A stretch of DNA of 64,000 nucleotides from Anagrus nilaparvatae (Eukaryota; Arthropoda; Insecta; Hymenoptera; Mymaridae): positions 9,920,001-9,984,000 of the forward strand of contig JAKSXM010000014.1 of assembly GCA_022575985.1 (NCBI GenBank). The letters are read 5' to 3'. How positions within the stretch are numbered: the first letter of the stretch is position 1; each line of letters begins with the position of its first letter. A program made the position numbers and the translations under genes. The notes under the pieces were generated by a model that was not told the DNA's origin, searched no databases, and saw nothing but the letters and a program-made list of their open reading frames with translations. Positions 34,913 to 46,799 of this stretch are shown in pieces.

Positions 34913-35780
34913 CATTCACACAAACATATAAATTTATGATTTAAGCGCAGCACCGTTATTAAGAATATAATTAATAATATATATATAGATGTATTATAAT
35001 TTTAAAATAAAAGAAAAAAATTTTTATTTACAAAAATATCAAATATTATAAAAAAAAATAAAATGTTACTTTAATAATGTTGAAAATTTCTGTTGACATT
35101 CCGCCCCTTTTTTTGACTTGGTAAAGTTAATTCAATATGGCCGCCTTCTGAATAATTTTAATTTAAAACGATGACGATATCACATGACTAAAATTTTCAA
35201 CAAAGGACGTCTTGCTAACTTCCTGGTTTTTAGAATGAAGACGACGATCACATGACGACATAACTTATTCAAAATGGACGCCTTTTTTCGATAATGACGA
35301 AATCCCAACAAAATGACGAAAACAATAAAAATTTTTCTTGGAAAATGGCTGCCAAAAAAATTTCAAGATAATTTTTAAAAATTATTGTTTTTTTATCTTC
35401 ACTTTATAATACTTATGCTTGTGTTGTTAATTCTTGATAATAAAAAAAAAATTTTTTTGTTTTAATAATACTTATATGTCACCAATATAAATTTTTTAAT
35501 TATGATTTTTTTTATTTTCAATGGCCACTTCACAAAACGATTTTTTTTTTTTTTTTTTTAATTTTGATTTTTCACAAAATTTTATTATTTTATAATTTAT
35601 TAATTATCACCATTAAACAATTTTCACTTTTATTTTTTTATTTTATTTCTAACTATTCTTCTTATAATTGTTATATTTAAATTTCAAACAAAAAAATATA
35701 TTGTAAAGATGAACTCCATTTTTATACACCGCATGGTCATTGAATAACGTAATTCCTTTTTATGCGAGATTGAACGAAAA
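34913..35780 (-). other. BEL/Pao leader, LTR-proximal segment
   Basis: AT-rich, no ORF. The LTR-adjacent bases on the minus strand (TTTTCGTTCAATCTCGC) align with TTATGGTCCATCTTCGCC after the LTR of the gag-only element, suggesting a decayed primer-binding site. This supports the LTR at 35781-36073 being the 5' LTR. Confidence 0.6.
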
Positions 35781-36073
35781 TGTTTGATGTGGACTGTATT
35801 TTTGATTAAAATTGGTGTATAAAACTTTAGAGAGCTTTTTAAATAAATAAAAACACAAATCTTTGCAGTAAAAAACAATAATTAATTTATTTAATATTAA
35901 AAAACAAAATGATTTATATTAAATAGTACTGCGTAAACACGTCTGTATAATATGGTGACAAAGACGTGACTAAAGAAGAGAGCGTCGGTGAAGCAGGCGC
36001 TGCTGACGGTGCTAACGCATGCGCAATACAAATAATTTTAAAAACTCACACATACATTATACACTCTCAAACA
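35781..36073 (-). repeat. 5' LTR of the BEL/Pao element
   Basis: 293 bp, about 97.5 per cent identical by eye to 8390-8681. On the minus strand TGTTTGAGAGTG ... CCACATCAAACA. Confidence 0.85.
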
Positions 36074-37384
36074 TAGGTCTTCAAATAGGTCCAAAAATAT
36101 TTTTCCCTCAAAGTACTATCGAAAACAAGTAACCTCCTAAGTTTTTAGCCTCCTTGATTTTTTACAGCCGTATTAGATTTTTTTGTGCTTTTTATTTTTT
36201 TAAATTTTAAGAGCGCAAAATTTACTAAAAATTCTCTCAGACTCTTATTTTATTGCAAAAAAACTTTTACCCTTAATCCTGGATAGGAAATTTCCCTGGC
36301 TATCCAATTCCGTGGTTGAAATTTTTTTTCGATTTGCGGATGCGCGAGAAATCGAGTAAATACGTTCCAACTTCTAGCATTAGTATCTCCCCAGCAGGCA
36401 AACCAATTTTACTTTTGAAATACCCAAAATTTTTGACTTTATGTATACTTCTTATGGTAAAATTTTTGTTTTGCTTTTTGGATTCCTTAAGAAACTAGAG
36501 CAAAAAATCAGATTTTAAGATTTTCATTTCTTAAAAATTTCAAATTTCCTGCCAAGTCACGTGTCCAATCAAAAAACTGACCGGAAATTTGGATCCCGCG
36601 GGAAAATTTACCTAAGGATATATATTTTTATGTTTTTACAAGTTTATATGTTGAGACAGCGAAATTTGAAAGGATTCCCCGATTAATATCGATTAATTTA
36701 TGGGCTTTCTCACGGTATTCAGGTTTTTGGATATTCTAAAAATATTCAAAAAAATATTCGATACGTATTTTTTTATTTTTAATGAAAATGATTTTTAACG
36801 AAGATATAGCAATTTTAAAACGTTAAAAACTGGTAGTGGGGGGTAGCTTCGCCATATTGCTAAAAACGCTCCATATAACTCTGTATAAATTTCTGACGTC
36901 ACTTAGTGTCAAAAGTGCCTAATTCGAAAATTAATTCTATTATTTCTCGGGCTAAACTTTGTTTAAATTAAAAATAAATAAATACGTATCAAATATTTTA
37001 AAGCCATCTACAAAACCAACCAAATAGAATTTTAAAATTTTTTTCATGATAAAACCCAATTAAAAATGAAAAAAAAAATAGGGTTAAATCCAGCTGAATG
37101 GTGTCGTCTTGCAAAATTACCTTCACCGATTGACCCCAAATTTTTCAGATGTTTTTATATATAATGAAACATGATTCCTTCTAATTGTTTAGCCCTTTCG
37201 ATGCAAAAGTGCCTACATTGGACCCATTGAAATTTTTTTGGAAGTTTTCAAATTTACTCATAATTTTTTTAGCAATTAATTTGTAAAACCAAAAAGATGC
37301 AATAAAAAAAACATTTTCAATAGATACCCCTATGGAAAATTTCCCAGTGAATTCGATTTTTTGGTTGGTATTATCCTAAAATCC
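36074..37384. other. non-coding stretch, no recognised element
   Basis: Probable intronic sequence. The frame at 36316-36498 has no domain signature. Confidence 0.5.
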
Positions 37385-37668
37385 CACGTAAAAAGATTAA
37401 GCTTAATTTTTGGTAAGCTTACTGAAGTAGGCTTACGGACTAACCTAAAAAGGCTTAATTTTTAAAATTAAGCATACGGACCAACCTAAAAAGACTTCAT
37501 TTTTAAAATAAAGCCTTTATTAAATTTTTTTTAATAAGGCTTAAAGGCTTTTTAAAAATTTTTTAAATTAAGTCTTTTTAGGTTAGTCCGTAAGCTTAAT
37601 TTTTAAAATTAAGCCTTTTTAAGTTAGTCCGTAAGCTTACCCAAAATTAAGCTTAATCTTTTTACGTG
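37385..37668. mobile_element. small palindromic MITE
   Basis: 284 bp with ends CACGTAAAAAGATTAAGC and the exact inverse. The interior is made of repeated 'aaaattaagcctttttaggttagtccg' modules, given here only as a pattern. It can fold almost end to end. No target duplication is obvious. Confidence 0.85.
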
Positions 37669-38182
37669 AGATGCTTCAAGAAGTCAGAAAATGAAGATTA
37701 TGACCACTTATACGATAATTTGAATTTCTAAAAAATAATTTTAAATCTTATTTAAACTATTACTGAAATAAAAAACAGTTAAAATAATTTATTTAATATA
37801 TAAATAATTAATATTTTATTAAATAATTTATATAAATAATAAGTTTAATAATAACATTAATAATATACTAAATAGTATAACGATATAATAAACACATACA
37901 TAATATGAATATTTTCACAGTATGGAAATAATGTAAAAATTGACGCGCGTCATTAAAATTGCAATAACTTTGGTAAAAAATATTGTATCTAAAAAATAAA
38001 ATAATAGTGAAAACCCTGATGAAATTTCGAATAATATGGTGTAAGTTTTATTTATATTCATAAAATCAATAAAGCGCAAACTAACTCACCTTATATCATT
38101 TTCCTGCGAGGATATAACTTGAGTAAAGCATGCTAACGCATGCTTCACTCAGACTAATAAAAAACATCTTTGCTTTAAAAAA
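37669..38182. other. AT-rich spacer with a short hairpin
   Basis: No gene. An imperfect inverted repeat (gagtaaagcatgc, TAAC, gcatgcttcactc) lies at 38132-38161. Confidence 0.5.
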
Positions 38183-38243
38183 GTCGAACAAATCTGGTGG
38201 CGGCCACAAACAATACCCCCCCCTCCGTTATTTAACTGGAGAA
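38183..38243. mobile_element. orphan end of the TIR family seen at 48584-50839
   Basis: The 'aaatctggtggcggccacaa' block followed by a C-run and 'actggag' matches the right terminus of the 2.25-kb element (50780-50837). The other end is absent nearby. Confidence 0.75.
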
Positions 38244-38359
38244 AAATGTATATTTCATATTTTTAATTGTATTTTTTAATTTTATTTCTTAATCAGGATA
38301 ATTTGAATCCATTTAGGTTCATACGTAAAAAAAATCCGGTCCAATATAAAATACTAATG

Positions 38360-39240
38360 TAAAAGGTGATTACCGAGGATAAAAATGAATTCTATAGGTA
38401 AAAAGTGGGTCCCACATGATAAAATACATACCAACAGATAGAATTAGCTATCCAGGGGCCCATTGCACCTGAACAGAAGAAAATGAGATCTCGTTGTACA
38501 GTTTGATTCCCAGGGATAAAAATGGGCTGTAAGGGTAAAAAATAGGTTTAGCAGCATAAAATAAATAACAAATGATAAAGTCGTTCATTCTGGGTCCTAT
38601 AAGGCCCAATCGAAAAAAAATGAGATCCCGCTGTACAAATCGACCCCCGGGGATGAAACTGATCTGTAAGGGTACAAAATTGGTCCAATAGGATAAAGCA
38701 AAGAACAACTGATAAAGTCGTGCATCCTGGGTCCTATTAGGCCCAATCGGAAAAAAATGAGATCCAGCTGTGTACATTTGTAAATCGATCCTCAGGGATG
38801 AAAGTGTATTATAAGAATACAGAATCTACCAGGATTAAACAAATAAAAACTGATAAAATCGTTCATCCTGGGCCCAATCGGGAAAAAATCAAATCCTGAT
38901 GTATAAATCGATCTTTAGGGATGAAAATGAATTATAGTGGTAAAAATGGGTCCAACCGGATACAATGAATACTAAAGGATAAAATCGGTCATCCAGGGGC
39001 CTAATGGGCCCAATCGGGAAAAATGTAACCCTGATGTATAAATCGACCCCCAGAAATTAACACCATGGAAAAAATGGATCTTGCATGATAGAATAAATAA
39101 CATCTGGTAAATTGAGCTACCAAGAGATCTATTGGGCCCAATCCGGATAAAGTAAAATCCTGGTGCCAAAATTAATCTTTATTGGTAAAAATGATTGACA
39201 GGGGGTTAAAAATGTGATAAAAATGATAATACCACCAAAT
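38360..39240 (+). repeat. degenerate ~135-bp minisatellite
   Basis: About six and a half units. The unit runs 'gggcccaatcgg', 'aaaaaatgagatcc', 'tgtacaaatcgacccc', 'agggatgaaaatg', 'gggtaaaaa', 'ataaagtcgttcatcctggg'. Matching points occur near 38480, 38617, 38756, 38886, 39019 and 39148, giving spacings of 129-139 bp. The two frames read on the minus strand here are repeat-encoded. Confidence 0.9.
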
Positions 39241-40936
39241 AAAATCATCCACAGACACGCCTAGCTTGAAAGATCGTATTATGCAAACGTCGGGCACTTG
39301 GGATTTTATAGCGGAAAATGAATGTTCAACCTATAAGCAGATAATACTTTCTTGGATTTAAATGTTTTACCTAGCTTCTTGAGAGTTATTTGATAAAATG
39401 TGTCTCTCGGGGCAGCTGAAAATAAGCAAAAATTTTTCCTTCTCGGATTGGGCTGAAATTTTCAGGAAAGGTTGCTTTTTTGGTTCCCAAAAACATGGTG
39501 AAACCCGTTTTTCAAAATCAGTCATCCTCTTCGAGATATTTATCAATATATCTCCTATTTAAAATACATGGGAAAAGCCATTTAGTATCGTTTTTTTCTG
39601 ATTTTGCTTCACAATTTTAGTTTGACTGAGCACCAAACCAACGAGAAAAGTTTTTTTTAACATTCATTCACATGATAGAGGATTGGTGTATGGCCAACGT
39701 GAACAGACGCTTCTATGTATGAAAATATCGCGTTTAAAATTGAAAAAATAACGTTTTTTAATAATTGCGTATATTATTCGATTCCTCGAAGATGCATAAG
39801 GGTAGCATTCTGCGACATTCTTGTTGAAAAAATGTACCAGGATGCAGAGCATCCAGCAACTGTTCCGATAAGAATTGCAGGGCATAAACTCATTTACAGA
39901 GCAGCTTTTGATATTTCAGAAGCCATATTTAGCATCCCCGATTCTAGTTCAACCTTAGTAGGCATCATGAACTACCCTCCTTCTTCCTCCTACAAGAACC
40001 TGAGCTTGGGACCGGTAAAGCGGAGTTAATAAATAAATATACCGTTATTATTGAAGAATAATTGATTTTTTATGCCTTTACTATTTCCAGATTCAGAGAC
40101 AAGCATTTTTTTCAGTAAAATTCACGACACACTTATACAAACGCACTTTCTGCTTGCCTCGAAGCTACGGCTATGGTCGTTTTCAATGCTTTTACATTAT
40201 CATTGACAAGACCATGAATCCCACAAAATATTTAAAAAAATATGAATCCCACAAAAAATTTTAAAAAATATGTAGGTTTTAAATAAACAGTTTTCGGTTA
40301 GTCTATTATGAATAAATTTCTAAATTTTAGAAATTCTAACTTTTTACATCAACACTTTGTACGTAGGATAAAAAGGAAAAAAGCATATTTTTAAAATAAG
40401 TTAACTACATAAAATTTTCCCATAAAGAGCTTTAGCTCAAATTTAGCTTAAATCCAAGTTAATTTTTAGCCGAAATAACTTATCTGTAAACAACATTACT
40501 CTAAAAATTTTATATTTTTGATTTTGCTTGAAATTTTAAGTGAAGATAATTAACTGTATTATTTTTATTGTACATCTTAATTTTAATTATCCATATTCAC
40601 ATTTTTTATGTTATAGAAAATAATTACTAAATTAAAAAATTAAAATTCTAAGTTTATTGTGTTAGAAAAGAAGGGTGATAATAATGGGAATGAGTTAAAC
40701 GCGAATACCAGGTATCACTATGCTAAGTTCATTCTCGATACCGCTTCCTGAATTCCAAAGTATCACAAAAGCAGAAGATCTGCTCGTTAAAACATCGATC
40801 AATTGTTTGATCTTAGGAAGCGGGTTCTTGAATGAAAATTTTAATGTGCTTCTTGGGCTTGAATATCCTTTTAAATGGCTAATTTTAATACGAAATCAAA
40901 TAAATAGAAGAAAGTTAGATTATTCTGGCGTTACAG
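39241..40936 (+). other. probable Shab intron, upstream of the channel exon
   Basis: Mostly AT-rich. The 104-codon frame at 39715-40029 has mixed composition but no domain I recognise, and no splice signals frame it. The acceptor preceding the exon is GGCGTTACAG (40927-40936). Confidence 0.5.
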
Positions 40937-41783
40937 GTCATCGCTGTGATTTCAATTCTTTTTATCATTTTGTCTACGATTGCTTTAACACTAAATACCA
41001 TACCAAGCATGCAAGTTCATGACGAGGGTAGTCCTACTCAAGATAACCCACAGCTGGCAGCTGTTGAAGCAGTTTGTATTACCTGGTTCACATTAGAATA
41101 TGTATTGCGTTTTAGCGCTTCTCCTGACAAATGGAAATTTTTTAAAGGAGGATTAAATATCATTGACTTGTTAGCTATTTTACCATATTATGTATCCTTA
41201 TTTCTCGTTGAAACCAATAAGAATGCTACAGACCAGTTTCAAGATGTAAGACGTGTAGTGCAAGTCTTTCGAATTATGCGAATTTTGAGGATACTCAAAT
41301 TGGCCAGACATTCAACTGGATTGCAGAGTCTTGGATTTACTTTACGCAACTCTTATAAGGAGTTAGGACTCTTGATGCTTTTTTTAGCAATGGGCGTACT
41401 AATATTTTCCAGTCTAGCATACTTTGCTGAGAAAGAAGAACCAGGTACAAAATTCATTAGTATTCCAGAAACATTTTGGTGGGCAGGAATCACCATGACA
41501 ACCGTAGGTTATGGTGACATATATCCTACCACACCTCTCGGAAAAGTTATTGGTAGTGTCTGTTGTATTTGTGGTGTCCTGGTAATTGCGTTGCCCATTC
41601 CCATTATTGTCAATAACTTTGCAGAATTTTACAAAAATCAGATGCGCCGTGAAAAGGCTCTTAAACGACGTGAGGCCCTTGAACGAGCTAAACGGGAAGG
41701 AAGCATTATCTCTTTTCATCACATCAATTTGAAGGATGCCTTTGCCAAAAGTATGGACATCATCGACGTTATCGTTGATACAG
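40937..41783 (+). CDS. Shab: Shab-type (Kv2) voltage-gated K+ channel, exon encoding S1-S6
   Basis: An internal exon of 847 nt, phase 0 at the AG acceptor, ending one base into a codon at G|GTAAGA. S1 is [20 protein letters not shown]2 [14 protein letters not shown]3 [18 protein letters not shown]. The S4 sensor is [20 protein letters not shown] with Arg/Lys at every third residue. S5 is [19 protein letters not shown], the selectivity filter TTVGYGD and S6 [18 protein letters not shown] with the PIP gating hinge. The tail [19 protein letters not shown] is typical of insect Shab and separates it from Shaker, Shaw and Shal. The product is a plasma-membrane delayed rectifier that repolarises nerve and muscle. 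The N-terminal T1 and distal C-terminal exons are not in the window. The frame is open and under evident constraint. Confidence 0.96.
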
Positions 41784-41925
41784 GTAAGACTTGACAACAT
41801 TTAACTATTTCATTCCTATCTTTTTTCTGTCTTTTAATTATTCTTAAAATCTGTAATCTACAACTAGAATCATAATTAAAGGTGCCAAAAATGTTAATCT
41901 TAAATGCGCTCGTGTATTCTAATAT
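41784..41925 (+). other. start of the downstream Shab intron
   Basis: Begins with the donor GTAAGACT. The palindrome at 41926 starts 142 bp in. Confidence 0.7.
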
Positions 41926-43974
41926 TAAAGAGCATCCCGGAATATTAGGGGAAAATCTGCACCGGAATGAAATCTAAAAAACCTTTTGCAGATTTTTTAT
42001 ACATAAAAAAAAAATAACTTCCCCGTTGGAATTTTGTCCCCAGCTGCCCTTCATGGGGCAGGGGGGGCAAAAACGTGTTTTTTTTCTCTTTTTTTTCAAA
42101 AATTCATATCTCTGGTTCCTTAGTACCAAAATAGGTCTAAATGGTCTTAAAAAATTCGTCTTTTATACCGCTTTCACGTATAAAAGTCAAAAAATAATTT
42201 TGCCCACTTTAGGAACCCTTAAAATCAAAAATACTGAAGACGAGCGTTAAAAATTTTACTTTAAAATTCAATTATTTTGCTATATCAAAAATAACCTCTC
42301 TGGAAAACTTATATGTTTTTTGTCTATCAAATAACTTTAAAATGAGACCGGTTAGAGCAAATTTGAGCCGCGAAATCTTTCAAAATTTCAAAAAAACCAA
42401 AATTTTTTATGAAGTTTTTTTGAAGATAACAAGGTGATTATCAACTGTTTGGGAATACGATTTGCTTCTAACTTTCAAAATAGGTTGTGGTTGTTGAGAA
42501 AACATCCTTCATACCCTCAGTTTACCTGAATGGGCCTCCTGGTCCTAGAAATTAGACTCTATAGCAGGGGTACATGCTATATAAGATAGGACTTTTTAGG
42601 CTATCTTCTAAATGGCGTTGCTACCTTGTAATTAAACCAAATATCTTCCGGTTAGTCTCATTTTTTTGGAGAATTTATTACCTTTTGACCCCCGTAAACC
42701 GCATTTTTTTATCAGTAATTCTCTTACCGTTATGGTCAGTAAACCAAATGAACATATTTGGCCAAAAATGACCAATTTTTAAATTGCTGCAAAAATTGTA
42801 ATTTTTGACTAAAATGGGTTTTATAAATCTCAGAAATTTTGTACAAGCTCCTAGTTTTTAAAAGTTTTTTTCTCGTTCGTTTCGCTTAAGTTTTTTTCGT
42901 GATTTAGCTCAATAAAGATGGTATTTTAAAATATTAGCGATTATTAAAACATCTTAAAGAGAAACTCTGACTTTAAATTTTTATATCTCGCAAACAATTG
43001 ATCGAAAATAAACAAGTAAAGAATTTTTAAAAATGAGGAGCTTATACAAAATTTCTGAGATCTATAAAACCCATTTTAGTCAAAAATTACAATTTTTGCA
43101 GCAATTTAAAAATTGGTCATTTTTGGCCAAATATGTTCATTTGGTTTACTGACCATAACGGTAAGAGAATTACTGATAAAAAAATGCGGTTTACGGGGGT
43201 CAAAAGGTGATAAATTCTTCAAAAAAATGAGACTAACCGGAAGATATTTGGTTTAATTACAAGGTAGCAACGCCATTTAGAAGATAGCCTAAAAAGTCCT
43301 ATCTTATACAGCATATACCCCTGCTATAGAGTCTAATTTCTAGGACCAGGAGGCCCATTCAGGTAAACTGAGGGTATGAAGGATGTTTTCTCAACTACCA
43401 CAACCTATTTTGAAAGTTAGAAGCAAATCGTATTCCCAAACAGTTGAGAATCACCTTGTTATCTTCAAAAAAACTTCATAAAAAATTTTGGTTTTTTTGA
43501 AATTTTGAAAGATTCCGCGGCTCATATTTGCTCTAACTGATCTCATTTTAAAGTTATTTGATAGACAAAAAACATATAAGTTTTCCAGAGAGGTTATTTT
43601 TGATATAGCAAAATAATTGAATTTTAAAATAAAATTTTTAACGCTCGTCTTCAGTATTTTTGATTTTAAGGGTTCCTAAAGTGGGCAAAATTATTTTTTG
43701 ACTTTTATACGTGAAAGCGGTATAAAAGACGAATTTTTTAAGACCATTTAGACCTATGTTGGTACTAAGGAACCAGAGATATAAATTTTTGAACGATTTT
43801 TGAAAAAAAAAGAGAAAAAAAACACGTTTTTGCCCCCCCTGCCCCATGAAGGGCAGCTGAGGTCAAAATTCCAACGGGGAAGTCTTTCTTTTTTTATGTA
43901 TAAACAATTTGCAAAAGGTTTTTTAGATTTCATTCCGGTGCAGATTTTCCCCTAATATTCCGGGATGCTCTTTA
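41926..43974. repeat. 2-kb foldback element, ~945-bp arms
   Basis: The arm 41926-42868 is inverted at 43012-43974, with outer ends TAAAGAGCATCCCGG and complement. Spacer of about 143 bp. The arms carry mirrored ORF-like stretches (42026-42250 and 43638-43847, both starting around CCATGAAGGGCAG on opposite strands). These are repeat copies, not genes. A few per cent divergence between arms. Confidence 0.92.
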
Positions 43975-45199
43975 TAAGTGATAAGTGATAAATATACCGG
44001 ATGTTTTTAATTAGTTATGAAGAATCATTTTTTTAATCTTTAAAGAGGAAAATCTAAAGACCATGCGAAGCCTAATGCGTTTAGCATCCAATTGCCGACT
44101 GAGCTATAAATTTTTAAGAAAATCGCTAAATAATTTCTTATAGCATTTGTAACTTTTCATTAAATTTTATATTGAATCTTCTCCTTATTTGTAAGGAGCA
44201 GATTCAATATAAAATTTTTAGAACGTAAAATATTTCCTGTGCTTATTAAGCATTTTAAAAAAAGGTTTTTAAAAATAACTTTTTTATAAAAGTTATTTTA
44301 AAATTTTATAATTTATATCGAAAAATTTAAGGTTATCACAGTTTTAATAAAAATTCATCTGAGAAGCACCTGAAAGAATTGTCAGTAGGCCTAGTAGGTT
44401 TTTTCTGCCCTATACACCGTAATTTATTTTTTATGTTCTATATGTATATACTAGATACTGAAATATAGGTGGCGATCGAAACATTGGGAAAAGTTTAGCA
44501 AAACCGTAAACATAATTTAAAATTTTTTTTTCGTAGGAATAGAAAAGCATTAAATGAATTAAGCTTTAATATATTTCAATGATTATGTTAAGACCCAAAA
44601 ATGTAATGAAACAATTCATGAAATGGTTAAATTTTTAACCAGTTCATGAAATTGCCAAGAGGCTTGACCAATTTAATTAGGCCATTGACCAGGTTAATTA
44701 CGTAAATGATATCTGTATATCGTAATACGTGTCATTTTTATGTAGCGCAATATAAAGAAAATATATGCATACATATGTGATTAAAAAACGCGCAATATAA
44801 TGTTTTGTCAAGTAAAATAATAAATTAAAAGAGTAGACAGATAACTTTAATCATTTGGATGGTTTTTCGTACACAATGAATACGCGTAAAAGGTAATATA
44901 ATATCATGTAGTAAAATAACAGAATCTACTGGGGGCTGTAAAAATGAAAATATGCAAGTTTTTTAGTCATTTAAGTTATTTACTCAAAGTAAATAAATAA
45001 ATTAACAATTGGGTGGTCGGGAAAACCTGACATTGTTGAATCCCTGACACGCTAGGATAATATCGGATTTTGGGCCAATGGACTGGCTGGAGTTACCTAT
45101 TGACACGATGCTACATAAGCCACAGACCACCAGTTTGGTCCCTTAGTGTCGACAACTCTAGGCAGAATTGTACAGCCTTCTCGTGGCTGCCCTGTTGAT
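43975..45199. other. AT-rich intron-like stretch with one hairpin
   Basis: No gene or element. A strong stem-loop lies at about 44163-44220 (aaattttatattgaatc ... gattcaatataaaattt). Confidence 0.6.
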
Positions 45200-45655
45200 T
45201 GCGCATGCAAATACAAATCTTCACTTACTGACTTCCGTGACTTACTATAAAAGTGTAAAAAGGTGGATACAGAGCAGTACCTGCACTGCCCGCTTGAGAA
45301 GGACACGGTGGAGCACCTATTCTTTGAATTTGTGCACTACTTGGAGGAGTGGCTGCCTTTCCCAATCTGGAGGCTTGAGCGTGTGGTCCAGGAAATGCTT
45401 CTAATCCCTAAAAATTGGAAACAAATAGCAGGGTATGTGAGGATCACTATTTTAGCGGAAAAGAAGGAGAGCTTTCTATCGTAGAGAGCCCTCGCATTCT
45501 TAGGCAGGAGAAAGGCAGCGGCCAGCTGCCTAGGCTTCACGTTCCAAACTTAAGTTATTCCTGGAAAGGGAGTCCCGCTTTGGGGCAAACAAACCTATGG
45601 GGGTTAAAAGTGTTTTTACCCAGTAAGAATCTGGGATAAAGTCGGTGACCGGGTT
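45200..45655 (+). mobile_element. 3' fragment of the R1-like LINE (copy 3)
   Basis: Aligns with 15030-15470 of the longer copy. It contains the CCHC finger region (LHCPLEKDTVEHLFFEF, with the final Cys changed to Phe), the shared stop context 'gctttctatcgtagagagc', the GGCAGCGGCCAGCTGCCTAG hairpin, and 'ccagtaagaatctggg'. The end is cut at about 45655 where antisense RT sequence begins. Not functional. Confidence 0.85.
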
Positions 45656-45840
45656 GACTGCGAGAAATATATTAGCAATCTCATTGACAGGGACCTGGGC
45701 ATATATTTGAAGGTCATCAGCATACAGCAACCTAAAAGTGCCATCATCACCCAGGTGATCCTTTAGGTCATTGATGTAAATACAAAAAAGAAGGGGACCG
45801 AGCACCGACCCTTGAGGTACTCCAATATTGACTTCACGAG
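45656..45840 (-). mobile_element. antisense LINE reverse-transcriptase fragment
   Basis: On the minus strand it encodes NIGVPQGSVLGPLLFCIYI, then HLGDDGTFRLLYADDLQIYA: RT motif B and the YADD catalytic box of a Jockey/CR1-type LINE. It is about 60 codons, without flanking domains. It differs from the R1-like family adjoining it and may belong with the LINE at 57890-63950. Confidence 0.85.
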
Positions 45841-46718
45841 AAGAGGATGTAGTTGCCTTAGATGTTACCTTTGATTATGTTTTTCTGACGTATTTTGGTG
45901 TGCTAAAAACGAATCTGAAGTCAGAATTTCCGTTTACCCCTCAAAATTTTGCGCTATGGCCAAAAAACGCATCTAAAATGTCGATTTTTCAATATAAACT
46001 GAAAACAGCTGAGAAATAAAATAAAATTACTCAAAGATGGTCATATCACGCTCGCAGCATGGATTTTGAGGTGTTCAAATCAAGACTGATAAAAAAAGAG
46101 TTTAAATTAGTCCTGCTTAGACTTTAAACACCCCCAAAAATCCCCTAAATCCTTAAAGTGGGAATATATTCTGCCTTCGATAAATATTTTAATTTGATGT
46201 CTATTCTTAGGTTCTTTAGGTCAGTAAAACTTGAAAATGCTAGGACATAAATAATAAGTTAAGTTTTAAGTGTCCATACAGGGCATTTTTGTGCCTCCTC
46301 AGTACTAAAAGTTTCGTATTTAAATTTCGTAAAGGATGAAAATCCTTATGGAATAAATTTCAATAATTTCATGAGAAAATTACTGTTGACAAAATTTGGG
46401 AAAAATTCAATATTGTTTGTAATAAGTTATTGGGTAAAATATTTTATTTTACTCATTTTTTTATAGTATCTCTTGACCTCACTCTCAAATGATCTGCACA
46501 GAGTCTGACTTTTATAAGAATTTTCGCAATTCCTTTTAATTGATTGGATTTTATTGGATTTTATTCTATAGGAATTTTTTTCCTTTAGGAAATTTAATTA
46601 CAAAACGCATTGTAATGAGGAGGCAAGAGTGCCCTGCATGAACCCTTACAGCTTAAAATGCACTTACATTTTCAGATGCAGAAACCTAAATAACATAAGC
46701 AAAAGAGAGAAGAAAGAA

Positions 46719-46719
46719 G

Positions 46720-46750
<31 letters not shown>
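46719..46750 (+). repeat. (GA)n microsatellite
   Basis: About 15 GA units. Confidence 0.95.
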
Positions 46751-46751
<1 letters not shown>

Positions 46752-46799
46752 AAATACATTTTTTTGTTGGGGGGTTTGTAAGGGCCACTTAAGAAAAGT

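Larger units (their letters stand above)
8390..36073 (-). mobile_element. BEL/Pao LTR retrotransposon expanded by nested insertions
   Basis: Two 292/293-bp LTRs in the same orientation (8390-8681 and 35781-36073), differing at about seven positions, flank minus-strand gag, protease, RT, RNase H and integrase modules in BEL/Pao order. Removing three insertions leaves roughly 8.2 kb, including a leader of about 2 kb. The insertions are 12071-15610, 18294-21391 and 22064-34900, each with its own target duplication. The independent BEL-like element at 22181-26443 also has a ~1.95-kb leader. I find no matching 5-bp duplication at the outer ends (GTGTA against TAGGT). The single-element reading is therefore strong but not proven; recombination between two copies is the alternative. 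Confidence 0.8.

Noticed and set aside
38448..39169. two minus-strand frames
   Set aside because: Encoded by the ~135-bp minisatellite; the peptides repeat with the units.
39715..40029. 104-codon frame upstream of the Shab exon, considered as an extra exon
   Set aside because: No similarity to Shab T1, no flanking splice sites in a fitting phase, no known domain.
40720..41022. 100-codon frame running into the Shab exon
   Set aside because: In a different frame from the channel; only the part after 40937 in the channel frame is coding.
42026..43847. two mirrored ORFs of similar sequence
   Set aside because: They are the same stretch of the palindrome read on opposite strands.
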